A stretch of DNA of 64,000 nucleotides from an uncultured Alphaproteobacteria bacterium (GTDB lineage Bacteria > Pseudomonadota > Alphaproteobacteria > HIMB59 > GCA-002718135), in contig CACGUF010000001.1 in the NCBI GenBank assembly GCA_902576125.1, forward strand, positions 286,866 through 350,865, written 5' to 3'. The notes under the pieces are model-generated. The model had not been told where the DNA came from. It did no database searches and saw nothing but the letters and a program-made list of their open reading frames with translations. Made by a program: the position numbers and the translations under genes. This document shows, piece after piece, positions 21,175-31,320 of the stretch; the stretch's first letter is position 1, and each line of letters opens with the position of its first letter.

Positions 21175-21561
21175 ATGAGTGTTATGTCAAATTTTAATAA
21201 AGTAAAAACTTTTATGAATACCTACGGTCAGGAAGTAAAAAATACCCCCGAATTTCCTGACTCTAAAATTGTTCAACTAAGAATAGATTTAATTGAGGAA
21301 GAATTAAATGAATTAAAAGAAGCTATTAATAATAAAGATATTATTGAAGTAGCTGATGCTTTAACTGATATACTTTATGTTACATATGGAGCCGGGCATT
21401 CATTTGGAGTTGATTTAGATAGTTGTTTTGATGAGGTTCAACAGTCAAATATGAGTAAATTAGATGATGATGGACAACCTATTTATAATGATGATGGAAA
21501 GGTAATGAAAGGCCCTAATTATTTTGCACCAAATCTGAAAAAAATTTTGGGATTAGATTAA
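21175..21561 (+). CDS. MazG/PRA-PH-like nucleotide pyrophosphohydrolase
   Basis: LIEEELNELKEAINNKDIIEVADALTDILYVTYGAG: EExxE..ExxD motifs. Confidence 0.8.
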   Translation: MSVMSNFNKVKTFMNTYGQEVKNTPEFPDSKIVQLRIDLIEEELNELKEAINNKDIIEVADALTDILYVTYGAGHSFGVDLDSCFDEVQQSNMSKLDDDGQPIYNDDGKVMKGPNYFAPNLKKILGLD

Positions 21562-22725
21562 ATCTAGAGCATTCTCTAGAGCAATTTGTAAATCTTCAGG
21601 ATCTTCTATTCCAATCGACAATCTAACCAAAGAGTCGCTAATTCCTAGTTCATTTCTTATTTTTTTATCTATAGACGCATGTGTCATTATTGCTGGATGT
21701 TCAATTAAGCTTTCAACTCCTCCTAAACTTTCAGCTAAAGTAAAAATTTGAATATTTTCTAAAAATTTAAGTGTACCTTCAAGGTTTGTGTCTAATTCTA
21801 AAGATATTATTCCACCAAAACCTTTCATTTGAGATTGCGCTATCTTGTGGTTGATATCGGAATCAAGTCCAGGGTATCTAACATTTTTTACTTTTGGATG
21901 GTTTTGTAAAAAATTGCTTATTATCATAGCGTTTGAATTATGACGCTCCATTCTCACTGCTAAAGTTTTTATACTTCGAATTAGTAAATAACAATCAAAA
22001 GGTGAAGGAACAGAACCTACCGCATTTTGTAAGTATTTTATTTTATTTGATAGTTCATTATTTTCTTTAATAATTATAGCGCCTCCTATTAAGTCTGAAT
22101 GACCTCCTAGATATTTAGTTGAAGAATGTAATACAACATCTGCCCCCAGTTTTAATGGTTGTTGGTTATATGGTGAAGCAAATGTATTATCACACACAAT
22201 TATTATATTATCATTTGATGTTTCTTTTTTAATTTTTTGTATATTAGAAATTTTTAAAAGTGGGTTTGATGGTGTTTCAACCCAAATCATTTTAGTGTTA
22301 TTTTTTATATGTCCCGGCCAATTATCCTCTTTGTTAAAATCTATATAACTAATCTCTATATTTTGATTTACATTTTTTACTTTATCAAAAATTCTTCTTG
22401 TGCCACCATAAACATCATCGGAACAAATTATATGATAATCTCTTCCTATGGCATCTGACAAGCAATTAATAGCTGCCATTCCTGATGAAAAAGCAAAAGC
22501 TTTTTTGCCTTCTTCAATTTCTGCTAATAATTTTTCTAATATTTCCCTAGTTGGATTATTAGTTCTTGCATATTCATAATTGAAATCACCAGGACTATTT
22601 TGTTTAAACGTTGATGAAAGATGAATGGGGGGCATAACTGCTCCAGTCTCTTTATCTTCTTTATGTCCACCGTGAATAACTTTTGTATTAAATAATTTCT
22701 TTTTATCTGTCATAATTATAACCAA
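21553..22725 (-). CDS. metB: Cystathionine gamma-synthase/lyase family PLP enzyme
   Basis: THASID..., SSTKYLGGHSDLIGG (PLP Lys), TNNPTREILEKLLAEIE. Confidence 0.85.
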   Translation of the reverse strand: MVIIMTDKKKLFNTKVIHGGHKEDKETGAVMPPIHLSSTFKQNSPGDFNYEYARTNNPTREILEKLLAEIEEGKKAFAFSSGMAAINCLSDAIGRDYHIICSDDVYGGTRRIFDKVKNVNQNIEISYIDFNKEDNWPGHIKNNTKMIWVETPSNPLLKISNIQKIKKETSNDNIIIVCDNTFASPYNQQPLKLGADVVLHSSTKYLGGHSDLIGGAIIIKENNELSNKIKYLQNAVGSVPSPFDCYLLIRSIKTLAVRMERHNSNAMIISNFLQNHPKVKNVRYPGLDSDINHKIAQSQMKGFGGIISLELDTNLEGTLKFLENIQIFTLAESLGGVESLIEHPAIMTHASIDKKIRNELGISDSLVRLSIGIEDPEDLQIALENALDLI

Positions 22726-23717
22726 TCTGGCAAAGGCAAGTCATTATCATTTAAAAACTTTTTATTAAACATTTTATCATAATATTTATTTGCATCATCA
22801 CAGAGAATGGTTACTATATTATTACCAGGGCCCAGTTCTTTCGCCATTTTAATTGCTCCCATCACATTAACACCTGAGCTTGTTCCAAGAAACAAACCAT
22901 CACTTTTTATAAGTTTATAGAGTATTTGTAAGCATTCTGTATCATTAACAAAATATGACATATCTACAGAGCAATTTTCTAAATTTTTTGTAACTCTTGC
23001 TTGACCTATCCCTTCAGTAAAAGAAGGTTCACCTTTTTTTTCTAGTTTACCAGTAGTAAAATAATTATACATAGATGAGCCTTGAGAGTCAGTACAGGCA
23101 ATTTTAATATTATTATTTTTTGATTTTAAACCTAAACTTACACCTGTTAGAGTCCCACCTGTCCCAATAGAACAAGTAAATCCATCTATTTTACCATCAG
23201 TTTGATTATATATTTCTTGTGCGGTAGTTATTTCATGAAATTTATAGTTTGCTGTATTTTCAAATTGTCCTGCCCAAAATGTTTTTACACCTTTATCTTT
23301 TTCAATTTGTTTAGCTAATTTCTCAGATATTTTTTGATAATTTCCAGGATCTGAAAAAGGTTTAGGATCAACTAAATGAAGTTCTGCTCCCATATTTATT
23401 AAAATATCTCTTTTGGGCTTAGCTGTTATATTTGGCATAACTATAATAGTTTTGTAACCCCTGGAATTGTTAACTAGTGTTAAGCCAATACCTGTATTTC
23501 CAAATGTACCTTCTACACAAATACCATTTGGTTCAATGAAATTATTTTTCTCTGCATCTAAAATTATTCCAAGTGCTGTTCTGTCTTTAATAGAACCTCC
23601 AGGATTAAGAAATTCAGCTTTTCCATAAATGTTACATCCTGTAATTTCTGATGGATATTTAAGTTTGATAAGTGGTGTATTGCCTATTAGATTAACAATA
23701 TTATTCGTTATCATCAA
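22716..23717 (-). CDS. cysK: Cysteine synthase / cystathionine beta-synthase family
   Basis: [24 protein letters not shown] (PLP Lys), [17 protein letters not shown]. Confidence 0.88.
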   Translation of the reverse strand: MMITNNIVNLIGNTPLIKLKYPSEITGCNIYGKAEFLNPGGSIKDRTALGIILDAEKNNFIEPNGICVEGTFGNTGIGLTLVNNSRGYKTIIVMPNITAKPKRDILINMGAELHLVDPKPFSDPGNYQKISEKLAKQIEKDKGVKTFWAGQFENTANYKFHEITTAQEIYNQTDGKIDGFTCSIGTGGTLTGVSLGLKSKNNNIKIACTDSQGSSMYNYFTTGKLEKKGEPSFTEGIGQARVTKNLENCSVDMSYFVNDTECLQILYKLIKSDGLFLGTSSGVNVMGAIKMAKELGPGNNIVTILCDDANKYYDKMFNKKFLNDNDLPLPDWL

Positions 23718-24276
23718 TATCTCTTACACCATAAGGTTTAAAGCTTGTATCTGTATTTGTACTTATATTTTTTGCTGGATTACCAACCATAGTAGCATTT
23801 GCTGGCACATTCTTTAACACAACAGTATTAGCTCCAATTCTAGCACATTCACCAACAGTAATTGGACCTATTATCTGTGCACTTGAGCCAACAATAACAT
23901 TATCTTGCAATGTTGGATGTCTTTTAATATTTCTTTGTTGGTCAGAATTGACAGATGGTGATATTCCTCCTAAAGTAACGCCATGGTAGAGAGTTACATC
24001 ATTACCTATTTTTGAGCTTTCGCCAATTACAACACCCATTCCATGATCAATAAATAGGTTTTTACCAATTTTTGCACCAGGATGAATTTCTATACCAGTT
24101 AAAAAACGACTAAACTGAGATATCATCCTTGCAATTAAATAAAATTTGTAGTTCCAAATTTTGTGAGCTAAATGATGAAAAAAGACTGCTTTTACACCTG
24201 GATATGTAAGAATAATACTTAATTTATCTCGTGCAGCTGGATCTCTTTTAATTATAGAGTCTAAATAATTATTCAT
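23701..24276 (-). CDS. cysE: Serine O-acetyltransferase
   Basis: Hexapeptide repeats; [44 protein letters not shown]. Confidence 0.93.
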   Translation of the reverse strand: MNNYLDSIIKRDPAARDKLSIILTYPGVKAVFFHHLAHKIWNYKFYLIARMISQFSRFLTGIEIHPGAKIGKNLFIDHGMGVVIGESSKIGNDVTLYHGVTLGGISPSVNSDQQRNIKRHPTLQDNVIVGSSAQIIGPITVGECARIGANTVVLKNVPANATMVGNPAKNISTNTDTSFKPYGVRDIDDNE

Positions 24277-24374
24277 ATTTATTAATGCTAAGTAATGATT
24301 ATTTATGATTTTTCAATTAGTATGCTTTGATAGACTTAAATATAAGGTTTTTACAATATAAAGATTAAAATATT

Positions 24375-24764
24375 ATGAATAAATTTAAAGTTTATTATGA
24401 AGATACAGATGCTTCAGGTCGTGTTTATCATGCTAATTATTTAAGGTTTTTAGAGAGAGGTAGAACTAATATAATTTATAAATCAAAATATACTCATAAA
24501 ATATTGTTAAATAAATTTAATATTATTTTTGTTGTAAAAAGCTGCTCTATCAATTTTATTAAGCCAGCTTTTTTTGAGGATACAATAGAAGTTTTAACTT
24601 CGGTAAAAGAAATAAGTAGAGTTAAAATTATTTTTTTTCAAAAAATTTTAAAAAAAAAAGATATTTTACTTGAAGCAGAAGTGCTGATTATTCCTGTTAA
24701 TAATTTAGGAAAAATATCTAAACTGCCTGAAGAAATATTTTTATATTTAAAAAATTTAAATTAA
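24375..24764 (+). CDS. Acyl-CoA thioesterase, YbgC/4HBT family
   Basis: VYYEDTDASGRVYHANYLRFLERGRTN. Confidence 0.87.
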   Translation: MNKFKVYYEDTDASGRVYHANYLRFLERGRTNIIYKSKYTHKILLNKFNIIFVVKSCSINFIKPAFFEDTIEVLTSVKEISRVKIIFFQKILKKKDILLEAEVLIIPVNNLGKISKLPEEIFLYLKNLN

Positions 24765-25492
24765 TTTTCAAAATTTTTTATTGAGCGCCCCCAACATATT
24801 ATAGCAAAATATATAGAAGTTAAAATCCATAATATAAATATAATAGTGCTATCAATCATAAAAATTTTAGAGGAGGGAGTTGTGACCAATTTTAAAGTTG
24901 TAGCAGACCATATTATTGTAAAAAAAATAGTTAAATTTCTTAGCTCTTTAACTCTTAAGGGGTGAACAAATTTAATAGGAACAAAAGTCAAAATTAAACA
25001 AATAATAATAACAATCACATTAATATATCCATGCGTTCCCAATATAAAAAAATATAATACTACAATGTTCCATACTGCTGGAAATCCTCTAAAATAATAA
25101 TCTTCAGTTTTCATTTGAAGATTAGCAAAAGTAAAAAGAGAAACTAAAAAAATTGAAGCAGGTAGAATTATTTGCATGATTCCAGGAACCATATCAAACC
25201 AGTAAATCATCAAACTTGGTATTATTACATAATTTAAATAATCAATAACACTGTCAAGTATTGTTCCATCAATATTTGGAGTTTGTTCGCTAACTTTAAC
25301 TTTCCTTGCCAGCGTTCCATCCAGACCATCAATTAATAGAGCCAACCCTAACCAAAGAAATGCACCAACAGCATCACTATTTAGAATAGCTATTATAGCT
25401 AAAAAGCCTAAAACTGCTCCAGAACCAGTAAACCCATGTACGGCCCAGGCTGCAATTTTATTTTTGTTTACTTTGTCTAAATTAAGAAACAT
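24761..25492 (-). CDS. pcs: Phosphatidylcholine synthase (CDP-alcohol phosphotransferase family)
   Basis: AAWAVHGFTGSGAVLGFLA; LLIDGLDGTLARKVKVSEQTPNIDGTILDSVIDYLNY (CDP-alcohol motif). Confidence 0.87.
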   Translation of the reverse strand: MFLNLDKVNKNKIAAWAVHGFTGSGAVLGFLAIIAILNSDAVGAFLWLGLALLIDGLDGTLARKVKVSEQTPNIDGTILDSVIDYLNYVIIPSLMIYWFDMVPGIMQIILPASIFLVSLFTFANLQMKTEDYYFRGFPAVWNIVVLYFFILGTHGYINVIVIIICLILTFVPIKFVHPLRVKELRNLTIFFTIIWSATTLKLVTTPSSKIFMIDSTIIFILWILTSIYFAIICWGRSIKNFEN

Positions 25493-25570
25493 TGAAAATT
25501 TATAACATTTTATTCAAAAAATGTTTTATAATTTTATATTTATTTGAAGAATCAAATGATATTTTAAATT

Positions 25571-26407
25571 ATGAATATTGTAACAGATGTAATTTTACCT
25601 ATCGCATTAGCATTTATAATGTTTTCTTTAGGTCTTGGTTTATCAATTTCTGATTTTAGTAGAATTTTTACAAAACCAAAAGAATTCCTAATAGGTTTTG
25701 CATCTCAATTAATCATATTACCTATAGTAGCATTAATACTTGTTTTAATTTGGCCTTTATCACCTGAGATCGCAATAGGTGTAATGATAATTGCTGCTGC
25801 TCCAGGAGGAGCAACTTCTAATATTTTAACCTCATTTGCAAAAGGCGATGTAGCACTATCAATTTCTCTGACAGCAATAATAAGTATACTTAGCGTAATA
25901 ACAATACCGTTAATATTAGGATTATCTTTATCTGTTCTAGGAACTAATTTAGCTGGTCAAGGGATCTCTCTAATCGATATTGCTCTTAAAATGTTCTTAA
26001 TAGTGACAGTGCCTGTCTTGATTGGTATGCTCTTAAGCAATGTACTTTCTTCATTTGAAAGCATTTCCAAAAAAATCTCAACAGTTTTATTTTTTTTAGT
26101 TTTATTAGGTGCAGTGTTGGCTGAAAGAGAAAATGTACTCATTTATTTTGCTCAAGCTGGGCTAGTTACACTTGTATTGAATATTGTAATGATGTTCATT
26201 GCTTATTATATTAGTAAAACTCTAATCGAAAATATATCTCAACAAAGAGCTATCACTTTAGAGTGCGGTCTTCAAAATGGAACTTTAGCAATTGTAGTGG
26301 CCAATGTTTTTTTTGATGGTGGCGCATATTTAATACCTGCGGCAACTTACAGTTTAATTATGTATGCTACTTCACTTCCTTACATTTATTATTTAAGAAG
26401 AGATTAA
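25571..26407 (+). CDS. Bile acid:sodium symporter family (BASS) transporter
   Basis: AAPGGATSNILTSFAKGDVALSISLTA; LECGLQNGTLAIVVA. Confidence 0.88.
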   Translation: MNIVTDVILPIALAFIMFSLGLGLSISDFSRIFTKPKEFLIGFASQLIILPIVALILVLIWPLSPEIAIGVMIIAAAPGGATSNILTSFAKGDVALSISLTAIISILSVITIPLILGLSLSVLGTNLAGQGISLIDIALKMFLIVTVPVLIGMLLSNVLSSFESISKKISTVLFFLVLLGAVLAERENVLIYFAQAGLVTLVLNIVMMFIAYYISKTLIENISQQRAITLECGLQNGTLAIVVANVFFDGGAYLIPAATYSLIMYATSLPYIYYLRRD

Positions 26408-27187
26408 TACTGGAAAAGTACTAGAGTCTAAAGGATCTCCATTTTTTAATTTTAATCTTGGGAAAGGTGGTGACATTTCACCTTTTCTTTTTATATAAGT
26501 TGCATCATCACCAGTAAATCTAACTGAAAAAGCACGTCGCCTATTTTTTGATTTGTTTTCTGGTGCCCCATGCACTGTTGAAAAACTAAAAACTACTACA
26601 TCACCAGGGCTAAGTTTCCAATTTTTGATTTTATAGTTATTTCTGTTTTTTTCTATATTTGGTATATTTTTAAATTCACTGTCTTTATGTTTATAATTAT
26701 GACCAAAGAATTTAGTTGGTAAAAATTGCTGATTCCATTTGTTTGACCCTAAAATAAATTCAGGTGAAGATGATTTACTTACTTCATCTAATGGTATCCA
26801 AAAACTACAATTATCTTTTCCATTAACACAATAGTATGATTGGTCTTGATGCCAAGGTGTTCTTTTTTTTGACCCTATTTCTTTAACTAGAACGTGTTCA
26901 TGAAATAAGTTAATTTTTTTTGATTTTAATAGTTTTTTTGCAATAAGAGAAATATTTGAATTAAAAATAAAATTTTTATATTCTAAAATTCTCTTCCAAT
27001 TGCAATAATCATCGTAAAAGAGTTCTTTTTTATTATTTTTTTCATAAACACATTTATATTTACTAGGCTTATCAAAATTTTTTTTTAAACCTATTTTAAG
27101 TATTTTTATCCATTTTTTACTAATAATGTTTCTTAATACAACGGCACCATTATCATTAAACTCTTTAATTTTAGAATTTGTAATCAC
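26393..27187 (-). CDS. Phytanoyl-CoA dioxygenase family protein
   Basis: TPWHQDQSYYCVNG (HxD) and VHGAPENKSKNRRRAFSVRFTGDD. Confidence 0.83.
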   Translation of the reverse strand: MITNSKIKEFNDNGAVVLRNIISKKWIKILKIGLKKNFDKPSKYKCVYEKNNKKELFYDDYCNWKRILEYKNFIFNSNISLIAKKLLKSKKINLFHEHVLVKEIGSKKRTPWHQDQSYYCVNGKDNCSFWIPLDEVSKSSSPEFILGSNKWNQQFLPTKFFGHNYKHKDSEFKNIPNIEKNRNNYKIKNWKLSPGDVVVFSFSTVHGAPENKSKNRRRAFSVRFTGDDATYIKRKGEMSPPFPRLKLKNGDPLDSSTFPVLISS

Positions 27188-27196
27188 TTTCAGATA

Positions 27197-27958
27197 TTAA
27201 TTTTTTATTTTATAACCTTTAGCAAATGTGTAACTTATTATTATAACACAAGATAATAAAAAAAATAATATTGTAAATAAGCTAGTAAAAATACTTACAT
27301 CAGCTATTTCATAAAAACTCCATCTAAAACCACTAACTAAATAAAGAACTGGATTTAAAAGAGAAATTTTTTGCCAAAATTCTGGGAGCATATTTATACT
27401 GTAAAAACTTCCACCAAGGAAAACAAGAGGAGTGATTATTAGTATAGGTATTAATTGCAGCTTTTCAAAATTATCTGCCCACATTCCAATTATAAAACCA
27501 AATAAAGCAAATGTAACACATGTTAGAATTAAAAAAAATATCATAACAAATGGATGTTCGATATGAAGATCTACAAAAAACCCAGCTGTACAAATTATTA
27601 CAATACCAATAATTAAAGATTTTGTAGCTGCAGCTCCTACAAAGCCTAAAATAATCTCAAAGCTTGAAAGTGGTGCTGCAAGTATTTCGTATACTGTGTT
27701 TGTAAATTTTGGAAAAAAAATTCCAAAAGAAGCATTTGAAATTGATTGAGTTAAAATTGTTAGCATAATCATACCGGGAACAATAAAAGATCCATAACTT
27801 ATACCCTCAATTTCAGTTATTCTTGATCCTATAGCTGATCCAAAAACCACAAAATACAATGATGTAGATATAAATGGTGAGATTAAACTTTGAAATAAGG
27901 TTCTTCTCATCCTATCCATTTCGTGAAGATATATCGCTCTAAGACCGTACCAATTCAT
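27197..27958 (-). CDS. ABC-2 type transporter permease
   Basis: Six TM; YGSFIVPGMIMLTILTQSISNASFGIFF; coupled to upstream ATPase. Confidence 0.88.
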   Translation of the reverse strand: MNWYGLRAIYLHEMDRMRRTLFQSLISPFISTSLYFVVFGSAIGSRITEIEGISYGSFIVPGMIMLTILTQSISNASFGIFFPKFTNTVYEILAAPLSSFEIILGFVGAAATKSLIIGIVIICTAGFFVDLHIEHPFVMIFFLILTCVTFALFGFIIGMWADNFEKLQLIPILIITPLVFLGGSFYSINMLPEFWQKISLLNPVLYLVSGFRWSFYEIADVSIFTSLFTILFFLLSCVIIISYTFAKGYKIKN

Positions 27959-28883
27959 TTTCTGATTCCTTTACTAAATTTAAAAATATTGACTCCAAAG
28001 AGCTTTGTTCAGTGCTTAAATCTTTTAATTGCAAACCTTCACTTTTTATTTCTGATAATAACGAGGTAATACCAGTATTTCTTCCTTTTGTATCATAAAT
28101 ATATGTTAGCGTATCTTTTTCAGTATTTATTTTTAAATTAAAACTTGTTAATTTTTTTGGTATTTCTTTAATAGGTTTTGCTAATTCAATTTTTAAAATT
28201 TTTTGCCCTAATTTCTTAATTAAGCTTTCTTTTTCATCAACTAAAATAATTTTACCATTGTTTATAATACCCACACGATCTGCTATTTCTTCTGCTTCAT
28301 CAATATAGTGTGTTGTTAAAATAATTGTTACACCTTTATTTTTTAATCTTTTTATTACTTCCCACATATCTTTTCTTAACTCTACATCTACTGAGGCAGT
28401 AGGCTCATCTAAAAAAAGAATTTTTGGCTCGTGGGACAGAGCTTTTGCGATTAATACTCTTCTCTTCATTCCACCAGATAGTTCTCTTAATTTATTATCT
28501 TTTTTTTCCCATAAAGACAGGTCTTTTAATAATTTTTCTATGTATTCATAATTTGGCGATTTACCATATAGACCTCGAGAGTAATTCACATTGTCCCAAA
28601 TTGTTTCAAAAGCTTCTAAGTTTAATTCTTGAGGCACAATTCCAATTATAGATCTTGCTTGTCTATAATTTTTCATAATATCAAATTTGTTTACAGTTAT
28701 ATTGCCCTGATCAAAATTTAAAATACCGCAAATAGTATTAATTAAAGTAGATTTTCCAGCTCCATTTGGACCTAATAAAGCAAAAATTTCTCCTTCTAAA
28801 ATATTTAATGTTAGATGATCTAGAGCTTTTAATTTATTTTTATATATTTTAGTTAAGTTATTGATTTTTAATATTTCTCTCAT
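27939..28883 (-). CDS. ABC transporter ATPase (ABC-2 exporter)
   Basis: LLGPNGAGKST, LSGGMKRRVLIAKAL, ILFLDEPTASVD. Confidence 0.93.
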   Translation of the reverse strand: MREILKINNLTKIYKNKLKALDHLTLNILEGEIFALLGPNGAGKSTLINTICGILNFDQGNITVNKFDIMKNYRQARSIIGIVPQELNLEAFETIWDNVNYSRGLYGKSPNYEYIEKLLKDLSLWEKKDNKLRELSGGMKRRVLIAKALSHEPKILFLDEPTASVDVELRKDMWEVIKRLKNKGVTIILTTHYIDEAEEIADRVGIINNGKIILVDEKESLIKKLGQKILKIELAKPIKEIPKKLTSFNLKINTEKDTLTYIYDTKGRNTGITSLLSEIKSEGLQLKDLSTEQSSLESIFLNLVKESENELVRS

Positions 28884-28884
28884 T

Positions 28885-29115
28885 TTACAATTTTATTATC
28901 AATTCAGGTATGTGTTTTTTAAAATTAAAAAAACCTTTTTTTGAGAATTGCCATGCCTCTTTATCATAGTTTGTATTCAAATATATAAAATTAATTGAAG
29001 TATTGTCTGAAATTAATTTCCTATATATTTTCCTCCAATTTCGCTTTGTTACATGAGGTATAGCAACTGTTATTATATTATATTTTTTTATTTCTATTAA
29101 AAAAATCCAGATGTC
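28885..29115 (-). other. Uncalled open frame (~76 codons, no clear canonical start), possible small CDS or gene remnant
   Basis: Reads DIWIFLIEIKKYNIITVAIPHVTKRNWRKIYRKLISDNTSINFIYLNTNYDKEAWQFSKKGFFNFKKHIPELIIKL*; fills the gap between the PsiE-like gene and the ABC ATPase. Confidence 0.35.
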
Positions 29116-29452
29116 TTACTCTTAAAACAACTATTGAAATTGCAATAATTAAGATTGATAAAGACTCATAAATCAGGGCTATTGGTTCAGTATCTTTTGC
29201 CGACATAATAATTAATCTAGCTAAAGCAGTCATTGCAATAAATAAAGGATAGCTCATTCTAATTACTTTTGCTAACCAATATTCTTTAATCATGCCAAGC
29301 ACCTCAATGTAGATAAATAGAAGTAAAATATCAGCTAATGTTACTTTTTGATTTTGAATGACAATAAATATCTCTTGCGCGATAGCTATCAATGTACATA
29401 TCAATAGAATAGAAAGTACAAATTTTTCTAATATTTCAAAGTTATTGCTCAT
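29078..29452 (-). CDS. PsiE-family phosphate-starvation-inducible-like membrane protein
   Basis: 124 aa, 4 TM; LADILLLFIYIEVLGMIKEYW and RHLDFF C-terminus. Confidence 0.75.
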   Translation of the reverse strand: MSNNFEILEKFVLSILLICTLIAIAQEIFIVIQNQKVTLADILLLFIYIEVLGMIKEYWLAKVIRMSYPLFIAMTALARLIIMSAKDTEPIALIYESLSILIIAISIVVLRVRHLDFFNRNKKI

Positions 29453-29798
29453 TTTTTAATAAATATTTATTTTTATAAAATAAAATTATTGCAAGAAATT
29501 CATAAATCAACCAACCTAGATGATAAATTACAGGTATTGCAACAAATTTGGCTAAAATTCTATATCTTGGAATTTCTCTCCACACTATCAAAAACGCATC
29601 TAAACCACTTAAAATTTTATTATCTCTCTTAATATGTAATCTTCTAATTAATTCTTTTTTTGACTTTTTAGTTTCATGAAAAACATTTCTATCAGTAATC
29701 ACATCTGCCCAACAAATAGTTTTGTTAATTTTCTTATAATGATTAATTTCTGCTCTACAGATTTTGCAGGAATTATTGAAATAACCTTTAATTTCCAT
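29442..29798 (-). CDS. DUF393 / DCC-family thiol-disulfide oxidoreductase-like protein
   Basis: GYFNNSCKICRAEINHYK (CxxC) and LSGLDAFLIVWREIPRYRILAKF. Confidence 0.78.
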   Translation of the reverse strand: MEIKGYFNNSCKICRAEINHYKKINKTICWADVITDRNVFHETKKSKKELIRRLHIKRDNKILSGLDAFLIVWREIPRYRILAKFVAIPVIYHLGWLIYEFLAIILFYKNKYLLKNEQ

Positions 29799-29812
29799 AA
29801 AGTTAATATAGT

Positions 29813-30613
29813 TTATTTATAATTAAATTCAATTTTTCCAAATACACCAAAATCAGCTGAAATTTTAGTATTAGATTTTAGTTCATGTGCTTTAGTGCAT
29901 GTTCCAGTTGAAATAAAATGACCTTTTAAAAGTATTTCTCCACTTTCTGCTAATTTATTTATTAACCACAAAGCTGAATTAAGTGGATTTCCCATAACAG
30001 AATTAGTATTTCCATTTCCTACAATTTCATCATTAAATGAAATACTAATTTTATGATCTTCAAAATTAATTTTTTCCAAATCATAAATATTAGCATCTCT
30101 TATCCAAAATTCTGAGGCCCCATTAGTTGCTATTAGATTTAATACACCAATTTCTTTTAGTGTTTTATTAAATCTAAAATCAACTATTTCTAATGCGCAC
30201 ACAAAACCATCAAACAAAAATTTTGAATCATCAATTGAGTAGGGAGCTTGCGATAGATCAATATCATTTCTTATACGTAAAGCTATTTCAGGTTCTATAA
30301 ATGGTTTATTAAATTTTTTTGATGAAATTTCACTAGGTTTAACAATTGAAAATCTAGAAAATAAATTTCCATAAAAAGGTTCTTGAATATCCAGTTGTTT
30401 TTGTCCATCTATACTTGTGCATCCAACTTTCATTCCAATTGAAATATTATCTTTTAATGAGAGGTAATTAAGCTTTAATTCCTTTTGAATTAAATAAGCA
30501 TCATCATAAGATAAAGGAATTAAATTATTAGGTAACTCATCTAAACTTAGTCTATTTAATCTTTGTTCAAATAAAAGCTTAGATGCCTCTAAAGCATAAT
30601 TGTGTTTCATCAT
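29813..30613 (-). CDS. 2-keto-4-pentenoate hydratase (MhpD-like) family
   Basis: IGMKVGCTSIDGQKQLDIQEPFYGNL; EPEIALRI; MGNPLNSALWLINKL. Confidence 0.82.
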   Translation of the reverse strand: MMKHNYALEASKLLFEQRLNRLSLDELPNNLIPLSYDDAYLIQKELKLNYLSLKDNISIGMKVGCTSIDGQKQLDIQEPFYGNLFSRFSIVKPSEISSKKFNKPFIEPEIALRIRNDIDLSQAPYSIDDSKFLFDGFVCALEIVDFRFNKTLKEIGVLNLIATNGASEFWIRDANIYDLEKINFEDHKISISFNDEIVGNGNTNSVMGNPLNSALWLINKLAESGEILLKGHFISTGTCTKAHELKSNTKISADFGVFGKIEFNYK

Positions 30614-31320
30614 ATTGAGTGTTGATTCATCTTATTGTAATATCTAAGTGATTCAATATAAATTTTATGATATTTTTTTGGAACACTTAAATTTTCATTT
30701 TTGAATTTTGAAAATGTAGTAGATTTTTCAACATTTTTATACCAAACCTTTGACCAGATCCCATCAGTATTTCTTTTACCCTTTCTCCATTTGAGCATTT
30801 TTTTTGAAAAATCAATATTTAAATATTTGCATAAATTTCTAATAGTTTTTTCAGGATTAATTAAAATACTATCAGCATTAATCACAATATACTGTTGTTT
30901 ATTTTTTTTAATTTTATTAAATATTTCAAATTGTTTTTTTATACCTATGTCGTTGATATTATTAAGTGTATTTTTTTTAATATATGAATTAATAACTTTT
31001 GCCGGATGTCTAATTAAAAAACAATTATGACCTTTATTTAGCCAACTTGTTCTTGTATTTTTTACAATATGATGAGTCATATGCTTTTGATAATAAATTT
31101 TTTTATTTTTAGCTTTTTTTATTAATTGTTTAATAATTATTGACTGTGATATTGGATAATTATTAATTATCTGTTTTTTCATTGGATGATTTAATTTAGT
31201 CTTATATAAATAATAAGCGTAAAACGGCTCATCTATTATCTGTGTATCACCTCTATTTTCAAAAGAACGCATTAAGGCTGTGCTAAGATTTCTTGGTCCA
31301 GACCACATATAAATGATCAT
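30610..31320 (-). CDS. Sulfotransferase-like family protein
   Basis: MIIYMWSGPRNLSTALMRSFENRGDTQIIDEPFYAYYL; FLIRHPAKVINSY (PAPS-like fold signatures). Confidence 0.72.
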   Translation of the reverse strand: MIIYMWSGPRNLSTALMRSFENRGDTQIIDEPFYAYYLYKTKLNHPMKKQIINNYPISQSIIIKQLIKKAKNKKIYYQKHMTHHIVKNTRTSWLNKGHNCFLIRHPAKVINSYIKKNTLNNINDIGIKKQFEIFNKIKKNKQQYIVINADSILINPEKTIRNLCKYLNIDFSKKMLKWRKGKRNTDGIWSKVWYKNVEKSTTFSKFKNENLSVPKKYHKIYIESLRYYNKMNQHSI

